64,000 nt of DNA from Dendrobium chrysotoxum (Eukaryota; Streptophyta; Magnoliopsida; Asparagales; Orchidaceae): contig CM034305.1 of assembly GCA_019925795.1 (NCBI GenBank), positions 95,764,433 to 95,828,432 on the forward strand, written 5' to 3'. A program made the translations under genes and the position numbers. The notes beneath the pieces are model-generated. The model was not told where the DNA came from and searched no databases. It saw only the letters and a list, made by a program, of their open reading frames with translations. Of the stretch, positions 33,910 to 46,426 are shown in pieces (within the stretch, counting starts at the first letter, position 1; each line of letters starts with the position of its first letter).

Positions 33910-36900
33910 ATACTACAAGCTGATACTATCTCAAAGGAGGCGCGGGAATTCAGGAGGATGCTTTCTTCTCTCATCACCTTTGCTAACTGAAGAACCATTG
34001 CTGATTGGCATCCTCTGTTGAGGGCTTCCATGAGTGCTGAGCATGCAATGGGATCTGGTTTGATATTATTCACTCTCATTTCCTCGAAAACATCCCATGC
34101 CTTTTTCCAGTCATCTAAAACAATGCAAAACAAACAAAGAATTTTTCCTTAAAAAAAACTTTGATTAAAAATGTTTGAAAAGACATTATCTAAGCAGTGT
34201 TACCTGTTGAACGGTATGCATTTATCATGGAAGTGTATGTGATAACATCAGGCATGCAACCAGTAGCCTTCATCATTGCAAAAGTTTTTTCAGCTTCTGC
34301 TACGTTTCCCTGAAACAGAACTTACTGAGGACAGAGTGGGGCAAGGTGGTTTGAAATCTGAAGGTATTGGATAAAGTCACTAACTTACCTGCTTAATATA
34401 AGCACAGATTAAAGAAGAATATACTTCCTTGGATAAAGGAACGTTCAGTTCTTTCATCTCATCCAAAAACTCAAAAAAGTCATTGAATTTTTCTAACTTA
34501 CAAGAACCACTTATTAATATGTTGAATGTGGTAGTATCAGGTCTAACATTCTTCTCTATCATCATCCTATAGAAAGCCACAGCTTTTCTGTACTCCCCAA
34601 CAGCCATATAACTCCCAATAGCTGAATTGTGAGCAACGGTGTTCAATTCAATGCCCAGGGACTTAGCCATTGAAAGTATAGAGTTGATCTTTACAATTTG
34701 ACCACAGCGGCCACAAGCAGCAAGAAGAGTACTCAAAGAGACATTGTCTGGCTGAATACCAATCCCTTCCATTTCACGAAGGACCTGGACAGCCTCTGAA
34801 ATCATTCCTGCAGATCCATAAGCATCTATCAATGCATTGTAAGTTACTCTGTTTGGCCTACATGAGTTCTTTTTCATCATGTCAAAGATTCCCCTAGCCT
34901 TTTTATACTGCCCTGATCGACCATAAGCATTAAGCAAGGAAGTATAGGACACAACATCAGGTCGGTAGCCTGCATGCTTAATTTCATTAAAAGTTGCAAA
35001 AGCTTCATCATGCATTCCATGTGAAGCATAGGCAGCCATTAGTGCATTAAATGAAACAATGTTAGGTTTCATCCCTTCAGCAAGCATCATATTAAACACC
35101 TTATTACAGTTCTCAACTTGTCCGCAAATAGAATATGCATGTATGATGCTGGTAAAGGTTACAACATCTGGACAACATTCTGCTCTTTTGCCTATCAATA
35201 AGTTGAATATATCAACAGCTCTCCCATATTGTCCAAGTTTAACAAGGCAATGTATGACAATGTTGAAAGTAACCGTGTCTGGAGAAATATTTGTTTTCTT
35301 CATCAGTTCAAAATAAGCAAGTGCTTTGGCATATTGACCACCACTTTTAAAAGCAGACAAAATGATATTGTGGGTAACCAAATCTGGCCCAACACCATTT
35401 TCTGTCATTTTCTTACAAACCTTCAGTGCCTCTTTCCAGTTACCACTTGATCCACAAGCATTTATCAAATTATTGTAAGTAGATCGAGTAGGAGGAATCT
35501 GAAAAAAACATGGGGAATTTAAACTGAAAAGATATATTTGAAACTACGTTTATAATCAATGTTATATTCTGCAAACTAAGGTAAATAACGGATCAATAGC
35601 AAAATAAAAGTAGAAGACTTGTCCTTAGAGCTTGTGTGCACCGAATTTCACATCTGTCAATTTTCAAATAAGTTCTATAAGCAAAAGCTTAACATAAAAG
35701 AACATACATCAAAAGAAATGCTGCACTTCATAAATTAATGAAATAAATCAAAAGTAGAAAGAGAACAGCATTAGATAAATGTAAAAAGGCAATGCTCTAA
35801 TAAACCATCATTACCTCGAGATGTCCTCTCTTTTTTTGCTCTTTCCTATGTATTTTGGCTTATTCCTAGGGGATCTTGGCATCTTTTTTAAAAACTGTGT
35901 GCTTGGCAACTCCGCAGCAAATCTTCTGTCTCGCATGACAGATTCTTGATTGCTTTCCCACAACCTTGAGCGAGATGGACAGCTCTAACGCAGGTGTTGA
36001 TACAATCTCCAATTGTAAACCTTTCAAGGTTGCAGACCAAGTTGACGCACTTGGATTGCTGCTCATTCTAAAGCCGAATTTGACAGCGTATATATTGAGT
36101 TCAATACTCTTTCATCAAGCAAAAAGGAAAAAAAAAGGACATTTTAATCTTCAAAGTGGATTTAGAGAAAGCCTTGAATTTTATTTTTTTTTGTGGGGGG
36201 GGGGGGGGGGGAATAAAAGCCTTCAACAATTGCAGATAGGATTTTCGTCATTTCTCTTCTCCCAAACTAAGATCTTGGACGAATTATTTGTTTCATGCTA
36301 CTTTCCAAATAATTACAAATGATAATCTTAGAAAACAATTCAAAAATTGTAAGGCGCTTAGACTAGGTGATGCCCTTTTTCATATTTGTTCATCGTCATT
36401 GCTAATGCTCTTCATAAAATGCACCATGCTGTTTCTTCTAACAATTGTATTGAGGTTTATTCCTGAAAGATTATAGAAGTTCATTTATGTAACAGGGATG
36501 AACCACTAGCAATATATTGAAGACTGATTCAAATTAATTAAGGACAAAGTTGACGACATCTGATATAGTTATAGATTTCGATTAAATATAGACCACATGA
36601 CGAACAAAAATTAAAGAAAATAAAAAAATATACTTTAAATTAGTTTTTACTCAGCTTATTGTGGAAGGAGAAAAGCAAAATAAAATAATAAATTAATTTT
36701 TAAGTTTGACTAAATATTTAAACTTTGAACCATATGGTCGAATTGCTCGGATATGTTAGTACTCTTAGCGGTGAAAGAGAAAATAGCAATTACATGATTT
36801 TATCAAGTTAAAAATAATAATAATAAATATAACAAGCTAATGTCCATTTCATTGCATCTAGAAATCTAGTCAGCTAGTTTAAATAAATAGTAAAAATTCA

Positions 36901-39900
36901 ATATATTTAAAATCTTAAAAGATTGCATTTTTTTTCTTTTCGGCTATATGAAAGATACAATAGACATAGGGCCGTCAATATTTACACATTAAACAAGTTA
37001 TACATGTTCTCTTATTCTATCTAATCTTCCTTTGTAATTCACATTCCGATCTCCTCTCAATTTCAGAATTTTAAAGAGGAAGCAGGCATTTAGTTGGATC
37101 TATGACATGGCTCTCCACATGAAGATAGATGGTGGTTGGGCAGAGCCGGTAGCAACATTGTGCGGACAATTGTGGCTTCTAGCGAGCATACGCTCACGAC
37201 TGTCAAGGTGCAACGTCGTGTGGATTGATGCTTCAGGTGAGCAAGCTTCTTTTCAACATGCCTAGCAAAATGAACTAGCAAATTACAAAGATGGTCAAAA
37301 AAGCATCAAATGTAGCATCAGGAGGAGGACCGACGATTGGTGTCTTGTTGAAGATTTGAAGTGTGCGGGCCCTAGGTCACAAAGAAACTTTTTTTTAAGA
37401 TGAATGCTATAATATAATAAAAATGTATCAAAAATCTTTTTTTAATGAATTCTGCAAGAAAATTCATTTTTATAATTACGTCAAGCATGGGGAACCACCT
37501 CTTAATAGCCTTCAATTTGCAGATGATGCTCTTCTATGTTGTGGAGCATTCAAGCTAATATTCTTAAAAGCATCTTAATCATCTTTGAAGAAATGTGTGC
37601 ACTTAGGATTATTTTCTCCAAATAATCTCCGATTTACCATGAGAAACAATCAGGTTTGGTTGATCTTTGGCTAAAATTTTGGGATGCTATCATGAAGACC
37701 ATCCATTCAAATATTTGGGTATGCCTTTGGGCTCCAAAAATCTACAACATGTCTTATTTAAAATATTCAAAAGAAGCTCTCTTCTTAAGAAAGCAACTTC
37801 CTCTTTAAAGGTGGTCAAAATTCTTGCTCCCTTCAATACCACCTCTCTATTACTACTTCTGTTTCTTCTAAATTTCAAATTGTGTTGTCAAAAAGATAGA
37901 TTCTATTAGAAGTAGCCCTTTTCTAGAAAGGTAATGAGGAAAGAAGTGGTCAAGATGGAAGAATATATTTGGGTGGACTTGGTATCAAAGAGCTTTGTAT
38001 GATGAATTTGTCTCAACTTAACAAATGGATTTGGCAGACTATTCAGCTAAATAAAAATTCTTCTGGTTGATCTATAATTTGTCCCTTTGATTTCTGGATG
38101 ACTAAGACTTCGTTTGGGATGGCTTTCTTACTAATTTTTAAAGTAAATTTCTAGTAAAAAATAAAAAAGATCGTATTATAAAGTTGTTTTAAGAAGCAGT
38201 AAAAAATTCATCCCAAACGAAGTCTAATATGTCTCATTGTTCCAACTTTATTAAATGTATTCCTAAAACTATTAACTCATTCTTCTTCCTTAATATCTCT
38301 TAGAAGAGTCCAAATGATAGAAGTATTAATTTTTTAAAAGATAAATGGTTAATAAATTCTATCTTGCCTCCCAATTTAATGATGTTGTCTCCGTTGCCAA
38401 AAATTGTAACGATTTAGTTTCCTTTTATAAATCTACAGGTACTCGTTGGTATGGTTAAGGTTAGGTACTATTCCTTGTTATCTTAGTCGTAGTAAAGCAA
38501 TCCTCCCCCTTATTAATCAATTTAATATAGATCATCAGATGAGGGATTGTTGAAACAAAACTTCAGCTATATTTTATAAACTCTCTTTGGCGAGTGCATT
38601 GCATTCAAAACTGATAAAATTTAGTATATATGCTTATCTGTGATCCAGCCCAGAACTATTATGTGATCGATGGGATGAGGCTGTGAATAAAACGAAGGTC
38701 AGGTACAAGATAATCCAAGAAAACAGCAAAAAGGCGTTTCTAAGGTTGTTGCTACTTCAGCCCAATTATAATGATCACAAAATTAGCAAAAGACGGTTTC
38801 AACATTATAACCAAATCAATGAAAAAAAATTAATTGTAAATTATTCAGTGATTCTTTAATAAAACTATGCACCATGTTTACATCAAACATAATTATGATA
38901 ACAACATTAGTCGTTATAAATAAATGACACTAGATATAGAACATTGATGATGACAACAAAAAAAAAACGCACTACAAAGGACAACGCGATCTACATAATG
39001 AAAAGAATTACTAATTTTTTAGAAATGACTAATTAAACTTTAAAAGCCACAATATTAAGCAGGCCTAATTATCAAAACTGCATACATACAGCAGCACTAA
39101 GCATATCTTCCACTATATTTGTAGCCCAACGCCACTGACCAGCTCGTCCGTGTGCACTGATTAATGAATTGTAGGTTTCAGCATCAGGTTTGCATCTATT
39201 ACGAATAAGAAAGGTAATGAGATAATACCACAGTATTATTAATCAGGAAAGGATGATAGAGTTCATGACTTTTAATAATAAGAAAGGTTAATGAGTAGGC
39301 CCATGCATAAGAATACGACAAACCAAAATATAAGGAAGGATGGAGAAGGCAAGCATGGCTGCAACAACTTGGTTGTTGTCACAACTCACTATGAAGGCTT
39401 AAATCAATGAGACAGAATAGATGGTCAGAAGGATATTTAACTTTTCATTCATTAACATTACTAATAACAACCTATTCCAACATACTGAAAGAGCCATTCA
39501 AACTCCAAATTCATTTTAAGAAGAAATAATATACTATTGCAAATAAATGTCTCTTTCTTGTAGCGTCAAGTTTACAATATATGTTTTATCTTATTTCGCT
39601 CATTTAATTTCAAGAGATATTTTTTGTATATAGTTATTTAATAAAATAAGTGAATTCTAACACAACTCAATAAACGCATCATATTCTAAATTATAGTAAC
39701 TTGCAGAAAAATTGGAACAATATGTATGTTCTCTTACAACAATTAAAAATTAACTTGAAAGTTAATGCAATTTAAAGATGATATTGCAATAGACCTCGAA
39801 ACATACAATAATATTATGAATAAGTGGAAATAATATAGTATCTTATTCTTTTTATAACTATAGCCATAAGAGTCACAATCTAAATTATACCAATTAAGGA

Positions 39901-42900
39901 TTTTCCTTTTTCATTCACTTTTCAAATATCTTTTCCAATTTATGCGCAAGGGTATCTTGCATCCCCATTCAATACCATAATGAGGTATCTTCCATCAGTC
40001 AATATGCACAAACAAGCATTTCTACAAAAATTATTTTATTTGCATTCTCCATATCATTTCATATTGTTGTACAGTAAGCATTATATGACTTATAATAAGT
40101 GATTGAATCATGATAGAAAATCCATGTCATCCTATTTAATATGATTAATTGTCTTTAATAGAGACAAATCATAAATAAATTGTAATAATAATATCTAATT
40201 AAATATCAATAATAAAATGATGCATTAGATTTAGAAGAAGCAACGTCGTTATCCTAAATTAGAAACACAAGCACTCACCTCAAATTTAGATGACTTATGA
40301 TTCACTTTACTCCTGAAACTCCAACTCTTTTGTTTTAATATCTATATCAATATGTGATCGCATTATTTAACAATATTCAAGTATATAAATTTATATTTAA
40401 TTAATAATAATTAATATTTATAATTTTAATTTAATAGCTAACATATCATTAAAATAGTTGTATTAATCTTTAAATTTTATTTCAAATAATTATAAAATTA
40501 ATATACACACACACTAATATCAAAACCTTTACAAATAACTAACTAGACCTCCCAAAAAAATACTCTCTTCTTGCAACAAGATCTAATATTTCAAGTTTTA
40601 TACTATAAAATTAAATTCCACTTAAGATGATAACAAACTTGCCAACTATCAACTCTTTCCTAAAATTAGAACTCCTAAAATCTACTGATATATAAAACTT
40701 ACTCACTTATAGTCATGTCTTTTGCAAACATAACTAGATCATATATCATCCTATGATAAACACTTATTTTCACATATGCTCTAAAAGATTACTTGAAATC
40801 ACTATAACTCACACTATGAATTTAAGAAAATTAACAAAATAGAAAAAAAATGTATAACTATAAATCGACATTAGCAAAACTATTAGATAATAAAAATTAA
40901 TAAAGAACACCAAAAGAAAGAACAAGAACATGAGAGAAAATGGCCTAACCAATACACTGGTTCATCGGGCCAACACTTTTCCTTTGACCTGGCTTTAAAC
41001 TCTTCTCATCAATCTTATCTAAAAGGTCCTTCCACCGTCCTACAATCCCATGTCTCCCATCAATTACCATTGTCCGACCAAAGGAAGAAGAAAGGAACAA
41101 TGCTCGATCTAACACAGCTAGTCGATTGTTCGTCCACCCTCACTCCCGATCTTTCTCTCCTCTTGCTCTCTCTCTCTCTTTGCTTCCTCTCCACTTCCCG
41201 ATGTTAAAAGGCAGAACCAACCTTCATCCAATCTTTAAAGCAAATTCTAAATAAAATTAAATCAAAACCCTTATTCCATGACTGGTTGAGTTGATCTTCA
41301 CTTTTGTACTTAAGAGTTGCACCACTCGCACATATAGCTTTGTAAAAACCACAACACTATCATCTCATATCTTGAGTGCAGCTGTACTGAGTTTTGTGTA
41401 ATTAGTTTATTTATATTCTCTTGTACATTTGTGTAAATTTGAATTGAAAGAGCTTATGAAAAACTACAAAGTGAGGTTTGTCATTTGTGCACTCAGTTCA
41501 CCACTTCAACGCCATCTTGGGGTAAGCTGGAGGAACTCTATTAGCAGGAATGCCTGACAAAGCATGATAGTTGTTAAATTCTTGGATGGAAGCACATTGA
41601 TAGTAGTGTTGATGGAAAGGTGGGTAGTTTATGATACATTTATTGCTTTAAATAAAATTATGGAATCCTAAGAAGAAATCTGACTCAGTCCACAAACCAA
41701 TGAAATCAATAGACACCAGTTCTAGTGGTCGATACATAATATTTCAGCTAGTTCTTCTATAAAGTAAAAGTTAGATGATGTCACTGGTTTGTTAATGTTA
41801 GCTGGAACAAATTAAAATATGCTAGCACCATTGGATAGATTTATAACACTTGAATGGGGAATATTCATTTATGTGCTTTATACCATTCATGAAACTAGTA
41901 TTGTGTTCTTTCAAGTCAAATGATCCTTTCATCATGGCTCCTTCTGAATGTTTTTTGATTAATTTAAACACATGAATTTGTTGAAGAACTTTGCATATAA
42001 AGGAAAAAATAGCATGTTAAGTTTCCTTTAGATATTCTCTAGTTTGTATATGCTTCGCTGGTGTGGTTTGGTATACATTTTATGTATTAAGAAAGATTAC
42101 AACATAATCTATAATACATTTAATATGCATACCTCCATTCTTGCATCTCAAAAAAAAGACCACGTGCTTGATCAATCTGGTTGTGCCTGGCATGCAACCT
42201 TATCATCATGTTGTATATGTCAGTCCGAGGACAATAGTTCTTTTGAGATTTCATCCACTGAAAAACTTGAACAGCACGTTCAAGGGAGCTTTTATTGCTC
42301 ATCTCCTACGGCAGAGACCAAAACGATTAAAAAAGCCTCAAATTTCCAAAAATAAAGTAAGAAAACAAATTGTGTTTTAGAAAAATAACAAATAAAATCA
42401 CATGTAATTTGTAACTCAAGTAAAAGCAATATAACTCCGCAGGGATATAACTATCCTACAGACATGTTCAACATCAATGACAATGAATAAGAAACGTATC
42501 AGGTTTCTTAAACCCATACTGATGAACTAAATCCACTTAAAATAGTAGGCAAATATATAAATTAAAACACCCAACAAAATCACTGTAAGAGCCAACAACT
42601 ATTCTAATAATCAAGCATATGTCTACTAATCAAACCTCAGTTAACATCTATCTATAAAAAAGCTTTAGTTCAAGTGATATGTTCACTAGATCCCATAGAG
42701 GTCACAGGTTTGAGTCTAATCTTCAGCCTTTTTTTAACAAAATAATCACTAGCTCCATGCATAAAATTTAGTATATCTGTAACTGGCATTGTGTCATCCT
42801 TCTCTGCAAATGGACTCATGCATGATACATAACTGATTGTTTTCCCTAGTTTTGATTAAAAAATTATTTGAGATAAATTTCTGTCCTTTAAAATTTTAAA

Positions 42901-44168
42901 AATAATTAAAAAAAAATCAGTAAGCATCTAAAACTTCTCACAATGAGGACAGAAGAAAAGGAAATTTCCTTTCTTCTCTAAAAATGAACGTTCACAGCAC
43001 AAAAAGCCAAAAGTACAATAATTTAATACAAAATTCAAGGTTTCAAATACCAGTTTATGTAAAGTGTGCTACTTCAGTACACACATCAACAAACGGGTAC
43101 TTAAGTAATGTGCTGAAACATGCCACTTTATTAGGGGTTTTAAGAACAGGTGAAAAGCACAAATAACTTCTGCTTCAACTTATTCAAGAATTTCCTTCCT
43201 TTGTGTGTATGTTTAATTGTGGAAGGGTGGGTTGGTTCTACTTCTTTTTGTTGATTTTTCAATGAAATCTGAGGGTCACTTGCTACCATTTCTAAGAAAA
43301 AAAACACCCTGATGCTTGAATTTTTACCCTGAATTCTGTTTTTTAGTCATTCCAATAAAATAATAAGTTTTCATGACAAGTTTCCGGAAAAAAATCCATG
43401 GGGAAGGCGGAAGAAAGATTTTGGGAACCTCGGCTACTTAGGACATAACTTATGCCGGGGAAAAAAAAAGGTTCTGTTATGAGATATTTTGTAAGCATAT
43501 GGAGTTATTCACTCTCTCATAACATGCACCAAAATTCAATTTAGATTTATCAACAATGGCATAGCTGCAGATATTGCTGCTGCTAGTGCCATCGTGACAG
43601 CAAGCTTACAACACTTCAGAACCCACAAAACCATATATACATTGCTACGAGCACCATGGAAAACAAAAATTAAGCAATTTACCAATCAAATATACTTATC
43701 CGGTTCAGAAAAAGCACAAAGCCGGAACTTTCAGAATTAAAATTTGCCAAAGACTAAAACCAGAGGAAGCCGAGCCAATACCCTAATGAGGAGGGAGAAA
43801 TTTTTCCTTGCAAAGCGGCCGACCCAGCAATTGAGGACAGCGTCGACATCGTCCCAGTGGTTGAGCCTGAGCAGGCGCTCCACCACCTCCGATACCTTCC
43901 AATCCTTCTGCCATCGAGTGCCGTAGACACGAAGACGATACCTTGCTGGTATCTGGTCCCGACCGACGCCGGCCACCTCAACGGTGACGCGGCTCACGCC
44001 CTTGTCGTAGTCGACGGAGCCCACCAGCCTTCTCCCATCCCATGAGCTCTTCTTATCATCCCTTGAGGTCGGGCGCAGGGCTTCAAGGTTGGACGAGGAG
44101 AGCTTCGCAGGCTTGGGCTTATCGGCCTGAAGCGGAGGAAGTGGAGGTTGGGAAGAGCCGCAGCTCAT
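33910..44168 (-). CDS. EMB2654: P-class PPR protein, EMB2654 orthologue (3' exon missing)
   Basis: Six exons in consistent phase with GT-AG sites: 43782-44168, 42133-42305, 39090-39195, 34389-35498, 34204-34309, 33910-34114, giving 695 codons plus 2 bases. The product starts MSCGSSQPPLPPLQ, has a conserved non-PPR region (RLRVYGTRWQKDWKVSEVVE, then LNHWDDVDAVLNCWVGRFARKN), then tandem 35-residue PPR motifs such as PDVVSYTSLLNAYGRSGQYK and PNRVTYNALIDAYGSAGMIS. Content and order match Arabidopsis EMB2654, an essential plastid PPR protein needed for rps12 trans-splicing. The family is about 820 aa; here the last roughly 125 residues are absent. Exon 6 ends SACS-AT before a strong donor (GTAAGT), so at least one more exon is expected to the left, where the transposon nest lies. 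No frameshift or premature stop is seen in the six exons. The N-terminus is Ser/Pro-rich, compatible with but not proof of a plastid transit peptide. Confidence 0.9.
37480..38640 (+). pseudogene. L1-type LINE reverse transcriptase fragment
   Basis: Plus-strand frames read LQFADDALLCC (the FADD catalytic box of LINE reverse transcriptases, near 37515), then LGCYHEDHPFKYLGMPLGSK (37679-37738), and further on GIKELCMMNLSQLNKWIW (near 37990). Multiple stops and frame changes make it non-functional. It lies antisense to the PPR gene within an intron. Confidence 0.85.
38106..38224. mobile_element. Tourist-like MITE (119 bp)
   Basis: The termini GACTTCGTTTGGGATG and CATCCCAAACGAAGTC are perfect inverted repeats, flanked by TAA at 38103-38105 and 38225-38227, as in PIF/Harbinger-derived Tourist MITEs. 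It interrupts the LINE fragment. Confidence 0.92.
39196..42132. other. Intron 2 of the PPR gene
   Basis: 2.9 kb, AT-rich, no recognisable gene or element. A CT-rich block lies near 41150-41200. Confidence 0.65.
42306..43781. other. Intron 1 of the PPR gene
   Basis: 1.5 kb with a GTATTGG donor (43781 leftwards) and a TAG acceptor at 42306. No element recognised. Confidence 0.7.
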
Positions 44169-46426
44169 CGCGACCGGAAGTGGGGAGATAGGCTCTGTGA
44201 TGCGAGGAATTATATTTATTGCATATGCAATTTAATTTAATTTAATGTAACGTTCAAAATTAGAGGCTTTTTTTTTTCAGCAGTGTTAATTTAGTATAAG
44301 TAAATTGAAATATAAATTTCATGAAGTAAATTTTTTTTTTAATAAAACTCAAGTGCTCAAAGTACCCCATATTTCTATAAAATCATAATTGGAAAGAGTT
44401 AAAATGAATAAAGTCATAGGCATCTATTTTTAAATTTTTTATATTTTCTTCAACAACTTATTAAGTGATATTTATCTAAAAATAATAATTAATCAACATG
44501 AATCTTAAGATAATATTTGTATTAAAAATTTATTGAATTGAATTTAGGATTATTTGAACTTCAATTTCAGTAAAGTTATTGTTGAACTGAACGTCTCAAT
44601 GAGACATGTCAAATCATAATTGATATGACCTAAGTTCAAATGAACTATAAATCAAGCACTTGAAGCATACTTAAAAGCTTAGGGATATCAATTAAGGGAT
44701 CAAACAATCTCAAAATCTTATGTGTTTATAATCGAGCAGCTCGATAAGGCGAATCTAACAAACCTAAAATTATTCGATTATAACATCACTAAGACACTTA
44801 AATGATAAATAAATAATGCTTGATCAAGGAGATCAAAATTGACCATTTCATGGAGTTTTTTAGATATTGGTCAAAATTGTTTAAATGCCCCTCTAAAAAA
44901 GCCTAAAAATAAAGCTTTATTTTCTAGCTATTTTAAAAAAAAATTCTATAGTGGAAAGTTATTTTTTGTAATCAGAGTTGCTAATATATAATGACTTTAA
45001 GAAATTTGTTGTTTGTTTTTTTTTTTAAAAGAATATTTTTATACTATCCATAGCAGCATTTGATTAAAATTATTTTCTCTACAATAATTTCACAATCACC
45101 TTTATAAAATACTAAAACAGCCTCAAACAGACCCAAAGTAATTCGATAATTCCAAATCATGAGGGGCTACCCATATAGATGTTAAGAGACTTACTATTCT
45201 TTAAAAAATAATTAATTATTCAACTTATTAAACTAATTGAAAAGTAATAATATATAATTAAACTTACATTTTATTCTTCTGTAAATTATTTTTTTGAGAA
45301 AAATTACTCTCATTAAATAATAAATAAATGGATTATCTTATAAAACGTAGAAGTTTAGTAATTTTATGGATGATCCTGATTTTCTCAATAAAATCATAAT
45401 TCTTTTACAGTGATTTATATACATACCACAAATTTATTTTATATTTACTTATTTAACATCTAAATCTTTAGATCTATCTATATATCATTATAGTATCTAA
45501 AAAAACATAAAAGTATATACATAAAATAAATATTTTAATATTTTATAAGTAAATTGAAAGATTTAGATATTATATATATAAATGGATTAAATTCCCTTTG
45601 TTTTATTATATAGCACATGTTAACTATCAAGTCATCTTTCATATGCTTTTTGGCTCTGTTTGATGCGGCTTTTTTAATAATTTCTAAAATAACTTTGTAA
45701 TACAAATATTTTCAATTCAAAAAAAATTATACTAAAAAATTAATTTAAAAAGCAATAAAATAAATGTCTCAATTAAAAGATTTTAGCCTAATAATTTTGA
45801 CTATAACAGTCACCATTTAAACTGAAATCTTATAAATAAAAAGCATATTTAAAAATAGTGGAATTTGCAAATGTAGCACTCAAAACTTTCTCATTAATAT
45901 ATTTATCATATAAACATCACCGTCTACAATTAATAGGGTTGTAGAAGTCATTGAAAGAAAAATGATATGCATAAACCATTATTTAAAAAAATATATATAA
46001 ACAAATATTAAAAAAATAGATATTCTAAATAAATTAATTATTAATCTTTAAAAAAACTCTAATTTTTTAACTCATAATTTCATTTTTCATATATATTTTT
46101 AATTTTCTCAATATTTTTTAATTGAACAAGCCATTTCAATATTATATAAAATCTGTGGATCACAGAGAAGCAGCGATTGAAACCCAAACACTGTGAAAAA
46201 GCCAGCAAAAAAGGGCACAACACACACCAACCCAATCTATACATTAGATGAGAACTCAAGCCAAAAATGTCAAGTTAGCAAAAGCAGTTCTTTCAAATCA
46301 TTAAAAAAAAAAAAAAACCCTACACAAAACAACTAATAAAGCATTGTAAAAATCCAAAGCCTAATTTACCTCTAAATACTGAATATAAGACTAAATAAGA
46401 TTTACACAGCAGAGTACTATCTACAG
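44169..46426. other. Intergenic region between MED33 3' end and PPR start
   Basis: 2.26 kb of very AT-rich DNA, expected to contain the MED33 3' UTR and the PPR promoter. Near 45650-45700 and 45115-45135 there are single ends resembling Tourist-type termini (GGCTCTGTTTGATGC; CCTCAAACAGACCC), but no paired ends, so decayed MITEs are only suggested. Confidence 0.5.

Larger units (their letters stand above)
35499..39089. other. Intron 3 of the PPR gene
   Basis: 3.6-kb intron. It holds a LINE fragment at 37480-38640 with a MITE inside, and a G run near 36197-36211. An open frame at 35866-36066 (minus) is unrecognised. The remainder is AT-rich. Confidence 0.7.

Noticed and set aside
35866..36066. 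66-codon minus-strand frame in PPR intron 3
   Set aside because: Could be a gene fragment, but no motif I can name and no splice sites in phase with the PPR exons.
44855..45140. Possible MITE ending CCTCAAACAGACCC
   Set aside because: No matching left terminus or target duplication could be found.
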